Shown: piece by piece, positions 23,101 through 37,100 of the stretch
How positions within the stretch are numbered: position 1 is the first letter of the stretch
Layout: each line of letters begins with the position of its first letter
NCBI GenBank assembly: GCA_027574665.1
Contig: CM050659.1
Coordinates: 935,001-999,000 of the forward strand
Direction of reading: 5' to 3'
DNA: 64,000 nt
Origin: Rhynochetos jubatus
Lineage: Eukaryota; Chordata; Aves; Eurypygiformes; Rhynochetidae
The notes under the pieces: generated by a model
Databases searched by the model: none
Told to the model about the DNA's origin: nothing
What the model saw: only the letters and a program-made list of their open reading frames with translations
Translations under genes and position numbers: made by a program

Positions 23101-24660
23101 CGGCAGAGCGCGGGACCGCTTGCAAAGCTTAGAAACAAAGCTCTCCCTTTTCCTCCAAAAGGGAAAGAGCTACGAGGGAATTTCTTAGCGAAACCTTGTT
23201 TGTTTTGGCAGAGCACTGCATGCCTCTTAAGACAGAGCTCTGGATCCCCGGGAAAGTCGAAATCCACAGGGTCACCTTCTCTGTGCTAACAGGCTCGGAG
23301 AGGCTGGAATGCGCGGCTCGTTGAAGCGTCTGCCCGAACACGGACATCTGAAGCAGCACTGTAATGCGACCAAACAGAAAGAGTTAGGAGAGAATTTCTT
23401 GTTCCTTCTTGCTGCGCCTTTGCAGAGCACTGCGTGCCAGAGCAGCCGGATCGCTGTGTTGCTTGCAATCTCCAGTTCCAACAGTGCCACAGTTCCTCGG
23501 CAACAGAAAGAGCTAGGAAGGAATTGCTTGCGCTGTTTTCTCTCGCTGTGCTCTAGCAGTTCGTTCCCTTTTCGGCAGAGCGCGGGACCGCTTGCAAAGC
23601 TTAGAAACAAACCTCTCCCTTTTCCTCCAAAAGGGAAAGAGCTACGAGGGAATTTCTTAGCGAAACCTTGTTTGTTTTGGCAGAGCACCACTGTGCCTCC
23701 TAAGACAGAGCTCTGTATCCCCGGGAAAGTCGAAAGCCACAGGGTCACCTTCTCTGTGCTAACAGGCTCGGAGAGGCTCGAATGCGCGGCTCGTTGAAGC
23801 GTCTGCCCGAACACGGACATCTGAAGCAGCACTGTAATGCGACCAAACAGAAAGAGTTAGGAGAGAATTTCTTGTCCCTTCTTGCTGCGCCTTTGCAGAG
23901 CACTGCGTGCCAGAGCAGCCGGATCGCTGTGTTGCTTGCAATCTCCAGTTCCAACAGTGCCACAGTTCCTCGGCAACAGAAAGAGCTAGGAAGGAATTGC
24001 TTACGCTGTTTTCTCTCGCTGTGCTCTAGCAGTTCGTTCCCTTTTCGGCAGAGCGCGGGACCGCTTGCAAAGCTTAGAAACAAACCTCTCCCTTTTCCTC
24101 CAAAAGGGAAAGAGCTACGAGGGAATTTCTTAGCGAAACCTTGTTTGTTTTGGCAGAGCACTGCATGCCTCTTAAGACAGAGCTCTGTATCCCCGGGAAA
24201 GTCGAAAGCCACAGGGTCACCTTCTCTGTGCTAACAGGCTCGGAGAGGCTCGAATGCGCGGCTCGTTGAAGCGTCTGCCCGAACACGGACATCTGAAGCA
24301 GCACTGTAATGCGACCAAACAGAAAGAGTTAGGAGAGAATTTCTTGTCCCTTCTTGCTGCGCCTTTGCAGAGCACTGCGTGCCAGAGCAGCCGGATCGCT
24401 GTGTTGCTTGCAATCTCCAGTTCCAACAGTGCCACAGTTCCTCGGCAACAGAAAGAGCTAGGAAGGAATTGCTTGCGCTGTTTTCTCTCGCTGTGCTCTA
24501 GCAGTTCGTTCCCTTTTCGGCAGAGCGCGGGACCGCTTGCAAAGCTTAGAAACAAAGCTCTCCCTTTTCCTCCAAAAGGGAAAGAGCTACGAGGGAATTT
24601 CTTAGCGAAACCTTGTTTGTTTTGGCAGAGCACTGCATGCCTCTTAAGACAGAGCTCTGG
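17136..24660 (+). repeat. Domain B3: 5-unit (2,360-bp) higher-order repeat
   Basis: Five successive unit haplotypes at 17,136-19,495 recur in the same order at 19,496-21,855 and partly after that. Shared markers include GGATCC (18,050 and 20,410), GTTGGTT (18,841 and 21,201) and CTCGCAG (about 19,050 and 21,410). After 21,384 a 2-unit (944-bp) step is inserted, with CTCGCAG again at about 22,354, and the next GGATCC is 2,832 bp on at 23,242 instead of 2,360. A further GGATCC lies at 24,659. Confidence 0.75.
23594..24066 (+). repeat. Aberrant 473-bp unit with a complex local change
   Basis: At about 23,687-23,702 the usual AGCACTGCATGCCTCTTAAG reads AGCACCACTGTGCCTCCTAAG. Several bases differ within about 15 bp, with a net gain of one base, and the SphI site GCATGC is lost. 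The rest of the unit is normal. Clustered change of this kind suggests a template switch or patchwork repair more than independent substitutions. I could not identify the donor with certainty. Confidence 0.7.
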
Positions 24661-25160
24661 ATCCCCGGGAAAGTCGAAATCCACAGGGTCACCTTCTCTG
24701 TGCTAACAGGCTCGCAGAGGCTCGAATGCGCGGCTCGTTGAAGCGTCTGCCCGAACACGGACATCTGAAGCAGCACTGTAATGCGACCAAACAGAAAGAG
24801 TTAGGAGAGAATTTCTTGTCCCTTCTTGCTGCGCCTTTGCAGAGCACTGCGTGCCAGAGCAGCCGGATCGCTGTGTTGCTTGCAATCTCCAGTTCCAACA
24901 GTGCCACAGTTCCTCGGCAACAGAAAGAGCTAGGAAGGAATTGCTTACGCTGTTTTCTCTCGCTGTGCTCTAGCAGTTCGTTCCCTTTTCGGCAGAGCGC
25001 GGGACCGCTTGCAAAGCTTAGAAACAAAGCTCTCCCTTTTCCTCCAAAAGGGAAAGAGCTACGAGGGAATTTCTTAGCGAAACCTTGTTTGTTTTGGCAG
25101 AGCACTGCATGCCTCTGAAGACAGAGCTCTGTATCCCCGGGAAAGTCGAAATCCACAGGG

Positions 25161-28100
25161 TCACCTTCTCTGTGCTAACAGGCTCGGAGAGGCTGGAATG
25201 CGCGGCTCGTTGAAGCGTCTGCCCGAACACGGACATCTGAAGCAGCACTGTAATGCGACCAAACAGAAAGAGTTAGGAGAGAATTTCTTGTCCCTTCTTG
25301 CTGCGCCTTTGCAGAGCACTGCGTGCCAGAGCAGCCGGATCGCTGTGTTGCTTGCAATCTCCAGTTCCAACAGTGCCACAGTTCCTCGGCAACAGAAAGA
25401 GCTAGGAAGGAATTGCTTACGCTGTTTTCTCTCGCTGTGCTCTAGCAGTTCGTTCCCTTTTCGGCAGAGCGCGGGACCGCTTGCAAAGCTTAGAAACAAA
25501 CCTCTCCTTTTTCCTCCAAAAGGGAAAGAGCTACGAGGGAATTTCTTAGCGAAACACTGTTTGTTTTGGCAGAGCACTGCATGCCTCTTAAGACAGAGCT
25601 CTGTATCCCCGGGAAAGTCGAAATCCACAGGGTCACCTTCTCTGTGCTAACAGGCTCGGAGAGGCTGGAATGCGCGGCTCGTTGAAGCGTCTGCCCGAAC
25701 ACGGACATCTGAAGCAGCACTGTAATGCGACCAAACAGAAAGAGTTAGGAGAGAATTTCTTGTCCCTCCTTGCTGCGCCTTTGCAGAGCACTGCGTGCCA
25801 GAGCAGCCGGACCGCTGTGTTGCTTGCAATCTCCAGTTCCAACAGTGCCACAGTTCCTCGGCAACAGAAAGAGCTAGGAAGGAATTGCTTACGCTGTTTT
25901 CTCTCGCTGTGCTCTAGCAGTTCGTTCCCTTTTCGGCAGAGCGCGGGACCGCTTGCAAAGCTTAGAAACAAACCTCTCCCTTTTCCTCCAAAAGGGAAAG
26001 AGCTACGAGGGAATTTCTTAGCGAAACCTTGTTTGTTTTGGCAGAGCACTGCATGCCTCTGAAGACAGAGCTCTGTATCCCCGGGAAAGTCGAAAGCCAC
26101 AGGGTCACCTTCTCTGTGCTAACAGGCTCGGAGAGGCTGGAATGCGCGGCTCGTTGAAGCGTCTGCCCGAACACGGCCATCTGAAGCAGCACTGTAATGC
26201 GACCAAACAGAAAGAGTTAGGAGAGAATTTCTTGTCCCTTCTTGCTGCGCCTTTGCAGAGCACTGCGTGCCAGAGCAGCCGGATCGCTGTGTTGCTTGCA
26301 ATCTCCAGTTCCAACAGTGCCACAGTTCCTCGGCAACAGAAAGAGCTAGGAAGGAATTGCTTACGCTGTTTTCTCTCGCTGTGCTCTAGCAGTTCGTTCC
26401 CTTTTCGGCAGAGCGCGGGACCGCTTGCAAAGCTTAGAAACAAACCTCTCCCTTTTCCTCCAAAAGGGAAAGAGCTACGAGGGAATTTCTTAGCGAAACC
26501 TTGTTTGTTTTGGCAGAGCACTGCATGCCTCTTAAGACAGAGCTCTGTATCCCCGGGAAAGTCGAAAGCCACAGGGTCACCTTCTCTGTGCTAACAGGCT
26601 CGGAGAGGCTCGAATGCGCGGCTCGTTGAAGCGTCTGCCCGAACACGGACATCTGAAGCAGCACTGTAATGCGACCAAACAGAAAGAGTTAGGAGAGAAT
26701 TTCTTGTCCCTTCTTGCTGCGCCTTTGCAGAGCACTGCGTGCCAGAGCAGCCGGATCGCTGTGTTGCTTGCAATCTCCAGTTCCAACAGTGCCACAGTTC
26801 CTCGGCAACAGAAAGAGCTAGGAAGGAATTGCTTGCGCTGTTTTCTCTCGCTGTGCTCTAGCAGTTCGTTCCCTTTTCGGCAGAGCGCGGGACCGCTTGC
26901 AAAGCTTAGAAACAAACCTCTCCCTTTTCCTCCAAAAGGGAAAGAGCTACGAGGGAATTTCTTAGCGAAACCTTGTTTGTTTTGGCAGAGCACTGCATGC
27001 CTCTGAAGACAGAGCTCTGTATCCCCGGGAAAGTCGAAAGCCACAGGGTCACCTTCTCTGTGCTAACAGGCTCGGAGAGGCTGGAATGCGCGGCTCGTTG
27101 AAGCGTCTGCCCGAACACGGACATCTGAAGCAGCACTGTAATGCGACCAAACAGAAAGAGTTAGGAGAGAATTTCTTGTCCCTTCTTGCTGCGCCTTTGC
27201 AGAGCACTGCGTGCCAGAGCAGCCGGATCGCTGTGTTGCTTGCAATCTCCAGTTCCAACAGTGCCACAGTTCCTCGGCAACAGAAAGAGCTAGGAAGGAA
27301 TTGCTTGCGCTGTTTTCTCTCGCTGTGCTCTAGCAGTTCGTTCCCTTTTCGGCAGAGCGCGGGACCGCTTGCAAAGCTTAGAAAGAAACCTCTCCCTTTT
27401 CCTCCAAAAGGGAAAGAGCTACGAGGGAATTTCTTAGCGAAACCTTGTTTGTTTTGGCAGAGCACTGCATGCCTCTTAAGACAGAGCTCTGTATCCCCGG
27501 GAAAGTCGAAATCCACAGGGTCACCTTCTCTGTGCTAACAGGCTCGGAGAGGCTCGAATGCGCGGCTCGTTGAAGCGTCTGCCCGAACACGGACATCTGA
27601 AGCAGCACTGTAATGCGTCCAAACAGAAAGAGTTAGGAGAGAATTTCTTGTTCCTTCTTGCTGCGCCCTTGCAGAGCACTGCGTGCCAGAGCAGCCGGAT
27701 CGCTGTGTTGCTTGCAATCTCCGGTTCCAACAGTGCCACAGTTCCTCGGCAACAGAAAGAGCTAGGAAGGAATTGCTTGCGCTGTTTTCTCTCGCTGTGC
27801 TCTAGCAGTTCGTTCCCTTTTCGGCAGAGCGCGGGACCGCTTGCAAAGCTTAGAAACAAAGCTCTCCCTTTTCCTCCAAAAGGGAAAGAGCTACGAGGGA
27901 ATTTCTTAGCGAAACCTTGTTTGTTTTGGCAGAGCACTGCATGCCTCTGAAGACAGAGCTCTGTATCCCCGGGAAAGTCGAAATCCACAGGGTCACCTTC
28001 TCTGTGCTAACAGGCTCGGAGAGGCTGGAATGCGCGGCTCGTTGAAGCGTCTGCCCGAACACGGCCATCTGAAGCAGCACTGTAATGCGACCAAACAGAA

Positions 28101-31100
28101 AGAGTTAGGAGAGAATTTCTTGTCCCTTCTTGCTGCGCCTTTGCAGAGCACTGCGTGCCAGAGCAGCCGGATCGCTGTGTTGCTTGCAATCTCCAGTTCC
28201 AACAGTGCCACAGTTCCTCGGCAACAGAAAGAGCTAGGAAGGAATTGCTTACGCTGTTTTCTCTCGCTGTGCTCTAGCAGTTCGTTCCCTTTTCGGCAGA
28301 GCGCGGGACCGCTTGCAAAGCTTAGAAACAAACCTCTCCTTTTTCCTCCAAAAGGGAAAGAGCTACGAGGGAATTTCTTAGCGAAACACTGTTTGTTTTG
28401 GCAGAGCACTGCATGCCTCTTAAGACAGAGCTCTGTATCCCCGGGAAGGTCGAAATCCACAGGGTCACCTTCTCTGTGCTAACAGGCTCGGAGAGGCTGG
28501 AATGCGCGGCTCGTTGAAGCGTCTGCCCGAACACGGACATCTGAAGCAGCACTGTAATGCGACCAAACAGAAAGAGTTAGGAGAGAATTTCTTGTCCCTC
28601 CTTGCTGCGCCTTTGCAGAGCACTGCGTGCCAGAGCAGCCGGACCGCTGTGTTGCTTGCAATCTCCAGTTCCAACAGTGCCACAGTTCCTCGGCAACAGA
28701 AAGAGCTAGGAAGGAATTGCTTACGCTGTTTTCTCTCGCTGTGCTCTAGCAGTTCGTTCCCTTTTCGGCAGAGCGCGGGACCGCTTGCAAAGCTTAGAAA
28801 CAAACCTCTCCCTTTTCCTCCAAAAGGGAAAGAGCTACGAGGGAATTTCTTAGCGAAACCTTGTTTGTTTTGGCAGAGCACTGCATGCCTCTGAAGACAG
28901 AGCTCTGTATCCCCGGGAAAGTCGAAATCCACAGGGTCACCTTCTCTGTGCTAACAGGCTCGGAGAGGCTGGAATGCGCGGCTCGTTGAAGCGTCTGCCC
29001 GAACACGGACATCTGAAGCAGCACTGTAATGCGACCAAACAGAAAGAGTTAGGAGAGAATTTCTTGTCCCTTCTTGCTGCGCCTTTGCAGAGCACTGCGT
29101 GCCAGAGCAGCCGGATCGCTGTGTTGCTTGCAATCTCCAGTTCCAACAGTGCCACAGTTCCTCGGCAACAGAAAGAGCTAGGAAGGAATTGCTTACGCTG
29201 TTTTCTCTCGCTGTGCTCTAGCAGTTCGTTCCCTTTTCGGCAGAGCGCGGGACCGCTTGCAAAGCTTAGAAAGAAACCTCTCCCTTTTCCTCCAAAAGGG
29301 AAAGAGCTACGAGGGAATTTCTTAGCGAAACCTTGTTTGTTTTGGCAGAGCACTGCATGCCTCTTAAGACAGAGCTCTGTATCCCCGGGAAAGTCGAAAT
29401 CCACAGGGTCACCTTCTCTGTGCTAACAGGCTCGGAGAGGCTCGAATGCGCGGCTCGTTGAAGCGTCTGCCCGAACACGGACATCTGAAGCAGCACTGTA
29501 ATGCGTCCAAACAGAAAGAGTTAGGAGAGAATTTCTTGTTCCTTCTTGCTGCGCCTTTGCAGAGCACTGCGTGCCAGAGCAGCCGGATCGCTGTGTTGCT
29601 TGCAATCTCCGGTTCCAACAGTGCCACAGTTCCTCGGCAACAGAAAGAGCTAGGAAGGAATTGCTTACGCTGTTTTCTCTCGCTGTGCTCTAGCAGTTCG
29701 TTCCCTTTTCGGCAGAGCGCGGGACCGCTTGCAAAGCTTAGAAACAAACCTCTCCCTTTTCCTCCAAAAGGGAAAGAGCTACGAGGGAATTTCTTAGCGA
29801 AACCTTGTTTGTTTTGGCAGAGCACTGCATGCCTCTGAAGACAGAGCTCTGTATCCCCGGGAAAGTCGAAATCCACAGGGTCACCTTCTCTGTGCTAACA
29901 GGCTCGGAGAGGCTGGAATGCGCGGCTCGTTGAAGCGTCTGCCCGAACACGGACATCTGAAGCAGCACTGTAATGCGACCAAACAGAAAGAGTTAGGAGA
30001 GAATTTCTTGTCCCTTCTTGCTGCGCCTTTGCAGAGCACTGCGTGCCAGAGCAGCCGGATCGCTGTGTTGCTTGCAATCTCCAGTTCCAACAGTGCCACA
30101 GTTCCTCGGCAACAGAAAGAGCTAGGAAGGAATTGCTTACGCTCTTTTCTCTCGCTGTGCTCTAGCAGTTCGTTCCCTTTTCGGCAGAGCGCGGGACCGC
30201 TTGCAAAGCTTAGAAACAAACCTCTCCCTTTTCCTCCAAAAGGGAAAGAGCTACGAGGGAATTTCTTAGCGAAACCTTGTTTGTTTTGGCAGAGCACTGC
30301 ATGCCTCTGAAGACAGAGCTCTGTATCCCCGGGAAAGTCGAAATCCACAGGGTCACCTTCTCTGTGCTAACAGGCTCGGAGAGGCTGGAATGCGCGGCTC
30401 GTTGAAGCGTCTGCCCGAACACGGACATCTGAAGCAGCACTGTAATGCGTCCAAACAGAAAGAGTTAGGAGAGAATTTCTTGTCCCTTCTTGCTGCGCCT
30501 TTGCAGAGCACTGCGTGCCAGAGCAGCCGGATCGCTGTGTTGCTTGCAATCTCCAGTTCCAACAGTGCCACAGTTCCTCGGCAACAGAAAGAGCTAGGAA
30601 GGAATTGCTTACGCTGTTTTCTCTCGCTGTGCTCTTGCAGTTCGTTCCCTTTTCGGCAGAGCGCGGGACCGCTTGCAAAGCTTAGAAACAAACCTCTCCC
30701 TTTTCCTCCAAAAGGGAAAGAGCTACGAGGGAATTTCTTAGCGAAACCTTGTTTGTTTTGGCAGAGCACTGCATGCCTCTGAAGACAGAGCTCTGTATCC
30801 CCGGGAAAGTCGAAATCCACAGGGTCACCTTCTCTGTGCTAACAGGCTCGGAGAGGCTCGAATGCGCGGCTCGTTGAAGCGTCTGCCCGAACACGGACAT
30901 CTGAAGCAGCACTGTAATGCAACCAAACAGAAAGAGTTAGGAGAGAATTTCTTGTCCCTTCTTGCTGCGCCCTTGCAGAGCACTGCGTGCCAGAGCAGCC
31001 GGATCGCTGTGTTGCTTGCAATCTCCAGTTCCAACAGTGCCACAGTTCCTCGGCAACAGAAAGAGCTAGGAAGGAATTGCTTACGCTGTTTTCTCTCGCT

Positions 31101-34100
31101 GTGCTCTAGCAGTTCGTTCCCTTTTCGGCAGAGCGCGGGACCGCTTGCAAAGCTTAGAAACAAAGCTCTCCCTTTTCCTCCAAAAGGGAAAGAGCTACGA
31201 GGGAATTTCTTAGCGAAACCTTGTTTGTTTTGGCAGAGCACTGCATGCCTCTGAAGACAGAGCTCTGTATCCCCGGGAAAGTCGAAATCCACAGGGTCAC
31301 CTTCTCTGTGCTAACAGGCTCGGAGAGGCTGGAATGCGCGGCTCGTTGAAGCGTCTGCCCGAACACGGACATCTGAAGCAGCACTGTAATGCGACCAAAC
31401 AGAAAGAGTTAGGAGAGAATTTCTTGTCCCTTCTTGCTGCGCCTTTGCAGAGCACTGCGTGCCAGAGCAGCCGGATCGCTGTGTTGCTTGCAATCTCCAG
31501 TTCCAACAGTGCCACAGTTCCTCGGCAACAGAAAGAGCTAGGAAGGAATTGCTTGCGCTGTTTTCTCTCGCTGTGCTCTAGCAGTTCGTTCCCTTTTCGG
31601 CAGAGCGCGGGACCGCTTGCAAAGCTTAGAAACAAACCTCTCCCTTTTCCTCCAAAAGGGAAAGAGCTACGAGGGAATTTCTTAGCGAAACCTTGTTTGT
31701 TTTGGCAGAGCACTGCATGCCTCTGAAGACAGAGCTCTGTATCCCCGGGAAAGTCGAAATCCACAGGGTCACCTTCTCTGTGCTAACAGGCTCGGAGAGG
31801 CTGGAATGCGCGGCTCGTTGAAGCGTCTGCCCGAACACGGACATCTGAAGCAGCACTGTAATGCGACCAAACAGAAAGAGTTAGGAGAGAATTTCTTGTC
31901 CCTTCTTGCTGCGCCTTTGCAGAGCACTGCGTGCCAGAGCAGCCGGATCGCTGTGTTGCTTGCAATCTCCAGTTCCAACAGTGCCACAGTTCCTCGGCAA
32001 CAGAAAGAGCTAGGAAGGAATTGCTTACGCTGTTTTCTCTCGCTGTGCTCTAGCAGTTCGTTCCCTTTTCGGCAGAGCGCGGGACCGCTTGCAAAGCTTA
32101 GAAACAAACCTCTCCCTTTTCCTCCAAAAGGGAAAGAGCTACGAGGGAATTTCTTAGCGAAACCTTGTTTGTTTTGGCAGAGCACTGCATGCCTCTGAAG
32201 ACAGAGCTCTGTATCCCCGGGAAAGTCGAAATCCACAGGGTCACCTTCTCTGTGCTAACAGGCTCGGAGAGGCTGGAATGCGCGGCTCGTTGAAGCGTCT
32301 GCCCGAACACGGACATCTGAAGCAGCACTGTAATGCGTCCAAACAGAAAGAGTTAGGAGAGAATTTCTTGTCCCTTCTTGCTGCGCCTTTGCAGAGCACT
32401 GCGTGCCAGAGCAGCCGGATCGCTGTGTTGCTTGCAATCTCCAGTTCCAACAGTGCCACAGTTCCTCGGCAACAGAAAGAGCTAGGAAGGAATTGCTTAC
32501 GCTGTTTTCTCTCGCTGTGCTCTTGCAGTTCGTTCCCTTTTCGGCAGAGCGCGGGACCGCTTGCAAAGCTTAGAAACAAACCTCTCCCTTTTCCTCCAAA
32601 AGGGAAAGAGCTACGAGGGAATTTCTTAGCGAAACCTTGTTTGTTTTGGCAGAGCACTGCATGCCTCTGAAGACAGAGCTCTGTATCCCCGGGAAAGTCG
32701 AAATCCACAGGGTCACCTTCTCTGTGCTAACAGGCTCGGAGAGGCTCGAATGCGCGGCTCGTTGAAGCGTCTGCCCGAACACGGACATCTGAAGCAGCAC
32801 TGTAATGCGACCAAACAGAAAGAGTTAGGAGAGAATTTCTTGTTCCTTCTTGCTGCGCCTTTGCAGAGCACTGCGTGCCAGAGCAGCCGGATCGCTGTGT
32901 TGCTTGCAATCTCCGGTTCCAACAGTGCCACAGTTCCTCGGCAACAGAAAGAGCTAGGAAGGAATTGCTTGCGCTGTTTTCTCTCGCTGTGCTCTAGCAG
33001 TTCGTTCCCTTTTCGGCAGAGCGCGGGACCGCTTGCAAAGCTTAGAAACAAACCTCTCCCTTTTCCTCCAAAAGGGAAAGAGCTACGAGGGAATTTCTTA
33101 GCGAAACCTTGTTTGTTTTGGCAGAGCACTGCATGCCTCTGAAGACAGAGCTCTGTATCCCCGGGAAAGTCGAAATCCACAGGGTCACCTTCTCTGTGCT
33201 AACAGGCTCGGAGAGGCTGGAATGCGCGGCTCGTTGAAGCGTCTGCCCGAACACGGACATCTGAAGCAGCACTGTAATGCGACCAAACAGAAAGAGTTAG
33301 GAGAGAATTTCTTGTCCCTTCTTGCTGCGCCTTTGCAGAGCACTGCGTGCCAGAGCAGCCGGATCGCTGTGTTGCTTGCAATCTCCAGTTCCAACAGTGC
33401 CACAGTTCCTCGGCAACAGAAAGAGCTAGGAAGGAATTGCTTACGCTCTTTTCTCTCGCTGTGCTCTAGCAGTTCGTTCCCTTTTCGGCAGAGCGCGGGA
33501 CCGCTTGCAAAGCTTAGAAACAAACCTCTCCCTTTTCCTCCAAAAGGGAAAGAGCTACGAGGGAATTTCTTAGCGAAACCTTGTTTGTTTTGGCAGAGCA
33601 CTGCATGCCTCTGAAGACAGAGCTCTGTATCCCCGGGAAAGTCGAAATCCACAGGGTCACCTTCTCTGTGCTAACAGGCTCGGAGAGGCTCGAATGCGCG
33701 GCTCGTTGAAGCGTCTGCCCGAACACGGACATCTGAAGCAGCACTGTAATGCGACCAAACAGAAAGAGTTAGGAGAGAATTTCTTGTCCCTTCTTGCTGC
33801 GCCTTTGCAGAGCACTGCGTGCCAGAGCAGCCGGACCGCTGTGTTGCTTGCAATCTCCGGTTCCAACAGTGCCACAGTTCCTCGGCAACAGAAAGAGCTA
33901 GGAAGGAATTGCTTGCGCTGTTTTCTCTCGCTGTGCTCTAGCAGTTCGTTCCCTTTTCGGCAGAGCGCGGGACCGCTTGCAAAGCTTAGAAACAAACCTC
34001 TCCCTTTTCCTCCAAAAGGGAAAGAGCTACGAGGGAATTTCTTAGCGAAACCTTGTTTGTTTTGGCAGAGCACTGCATGCCTCTTAAGACAGAGCTCTGT

Positions 34101-37100
34101 ATCCCCGGGAAAGTCGAAAGCCACAGGGTCACCTTCTCTGTGCTAACAGGCTCGGAGAGGCTCGAATGCGCGGCTCGTTGAAGCGTCTGCCCGAACACGG
34201 ACATCTGAAGCAGCACTGTAATGCGACCAAACAGAAAGAGTTAGGAGAGAATTTCTTGTTCCTTCTTGCTGCGCCCTTGCAGAGCACTGCGTGCCAGAGC
34301 AGCCGGATCGCTGTGTTGCTTGCAATCTCCAGTTCCAACAGTGCCACAGTTCCTCGGCAACAGAAAGAGCTAGGAAGGAATTGCTTACGCTGTTTTCTCT
34401 CGCTGTGCTCTAGCAGTTCGTTCCCTTTTCGGCAGAGCGCGGGACCGCTTGCAAAGCTTAGAAACAAACCTCTCCCTTTTCCTCCAAAAGGGAAAGAGCT
34501 ACGAGGGAATTTCTTAGCGAAACCTTGTTTGTTTTGGCAGAGCACTGCATGCCTCTGAAGACAGAGCTCTGTATCCCCGGGAAAGTCGAAATCCACAGGG
34601 TCACCTTCTCTGTGCTAACAGGCTCGGAGAGGCTGGAATGCGCGGCTCGTTGAAGCGTCTGCCCGAACACGGACATCTGAAGCAGCACTGTAATGCGACC
34701 AAACAGAAAGAGTTAGGAGAGAATTTCTTGTCCCTTCTTGCTGCGCCTTTGCAGAGCACTGCGTGCCAGAGCAGCCGGACCGCTGTCTTGCTTGCAATCT
34801 CCAGTTCCAACAGTGCCACAGTTCCTCGGCAACAGAAAGAGCTAGGAAGGAATTGCTTGCGCTGTTTTCTCTCGCTGTGCTCTAGCAGTTCGTTCCCTTT
34901 TCGGCAGAGCGCGGGACCGCTTGCAAAGCTTAGAAAGAAACCTCTCCCTTTTCCTCCAAAAGGGAAAGAGCTACGAGGGAATTTCTTAGCGAAACCTTGT
35001 TTGTTTTGGCAGAGCACTGCATGCCTCTTAAGACAGAGCTCTGTATCCCCGGGAAAGTCGAAATCCACAGGGTCACCTTCTCTGTGCTAACAGGCTCGGA
35101 GAGGCTCGAATGCGCGGCTCGTTGAAGCGTCTGCCCGAACACGGACATCTGAAGCAGCACTGTAATGCGTCCAAACAGAAAGAGTTAGGAGAGAATTTCT
35201 TGTTCCTTCTTGCTGCGCCCTTGCAGAGCACTGCGTGCCAGAGCAGCCGGATCGCTGTGTTGCTTGCAATCTCCGGTTCCAACAGTGCCACAGTTCCTCG
35301 GCAACAGAAAGAGCTAGGAAGGAATTGCTTGCGCTGTTTTCTCTCGCTGTGCTCTAGCAGTTCGTTCCCTTTTCGGCAGAGCGCGGGACCGCTTGCAAAG
35401 CTTAGAAACAAACCTCTCCCTTTTCCTCCAAAAGGGAAAGAGCTACGAGGGAATTTCTTAGCGAAACCTTGTTTGTTTTGGCAGAGCACTGCATGCCTCT
35501 GAAGACAGAGCTCTGTATCCCCGGGAAAGTCGAAACCCACAGGGTCACCTTCTCTGTGCTAACAGGCTCGGAGAGGCTGGAATGCGCGGCTCGTTGAAGC
35601 GTCTGCCCGAACACGGACATCTGAAGCAGCACTGTAATGCGACCAAACAGAAAGAGTTAGGAGAGAATTTCTTGTCCCTTCTTGCTGCGCCTTTGCAGAG
35701 CACTGCGTGCCAGAGCAGCCGGATCGCTGTGTTGCTTGCAATCTCCAGTTCCAACAGTGCCACAGTTCCTCGGCAACAGAAAGAGCTAGGAAGGAATTGC
35801 TTACGCTCTTTTCTCTCGCTGTGCTCTAGCAGTTCGTTCCCTTTTCGGCAGAGCGCGGGACCGCTTGCAAAGCTTAGAAACAAACCTCTCCCTTTTCCTC
35901 CAAAAGGGAAAGAGCTACGAGGGAATTTCTTAGCGAAACCTTGTTTGTTTTGGCAGAGCACTGCATGCCTCTGAAGACAGAGCTCTGTATCCCCGGGAAA
36001 GTCGAAATCCACAGGGTCACCTTCTCTGTGCTAACAGGCTCGGAGAGGCTGGAATGCGCGGCTCGTTGAAGCGTCTGCCCGAACACGGACATCTGAAGCA
36101 GCACTGTAATGCGACCAAACAGAAAGAGTTAGGAGAGAATTTCTTGTCCCTTCTTGCTGCGCCTTTGCAGAGCACTGCGTGCCAGAGCAGCCGGATCGCT
36201 GTGTTGCTTGCAATCTCCAGTTCCAACAGTGCCACAGTTCCTCGGCAACAGAAAGAGCTAGGAAGGAATTGCTTGCGCTGTTTTCTCTCGCTGTGCTCTA
36301 GCAGTTCGTTCCCTTTTCGGCAGAGCGCGGGACCGCTTGCAAAGCTTAGAAAGAAACCTCTCCCTTTTCCTCCAAAAGGGAAAGAGCTACGAGGGAATTT
36401 CTTAGCGAAACCTTGTTTGTTTTGGCAGAGCACTGCATGCCTCTTAAGACAGAGCTCTGTATCCCCGGGAAAGTCGAAATCCACAGGGTCACCTTCTCTG
36501 TGCTAACAGGCTCGGAGAGGCTCGAATGCGCGGCTCGTTGAAGCGTCTGCCCGAACACGGACATCTGAAGCAGCACTGTAATGCGTCCAAACAGAAAGAG
36601 TTAGGAGAGAATTTCTTGTTCCTTCTTGCTGCGCCCTTGCAGAGCACTGCGTGCCAGAGCAGCCGGATCGCTGTGTTGCTTGCAATCTCCGGTTCCAACA
36701 GTGCCACAGTTCCTCGGCAACAGAAAGAGCTAGGAAGGAATTGCTTGCGCTGTTTTCTCTCGCTGTGCTCTAGCAGTTCGTTCCCTTTTCGGCAGAGCGC
36801 GGGACCGCTTGCAAAGCTTAGAAACAAACCTCTCCCTTTTCCTCCAAAAGGGAAAGAGCTACGAGGGAATTTCTTAGCGAAACCTTGTTTGTTTTGGCAG
36901 AGCACTGCATGCCTCTGAAGACAGAGCTCTGTATCCCCGGGAAAGTCGAAACCCACAGGGTCACCTTCTCTGTGCTAACAGGCTCGGAGAGGCTGGAATG
37001 CGCGGCTCGTTGAAGCGTCTGCCCGAACACGGACATCTGAAGCAGCACTGTAATGCGACCAAACAGAAAGAGTTAGGAGAGAATTTCTTGTCCCTTCTTG

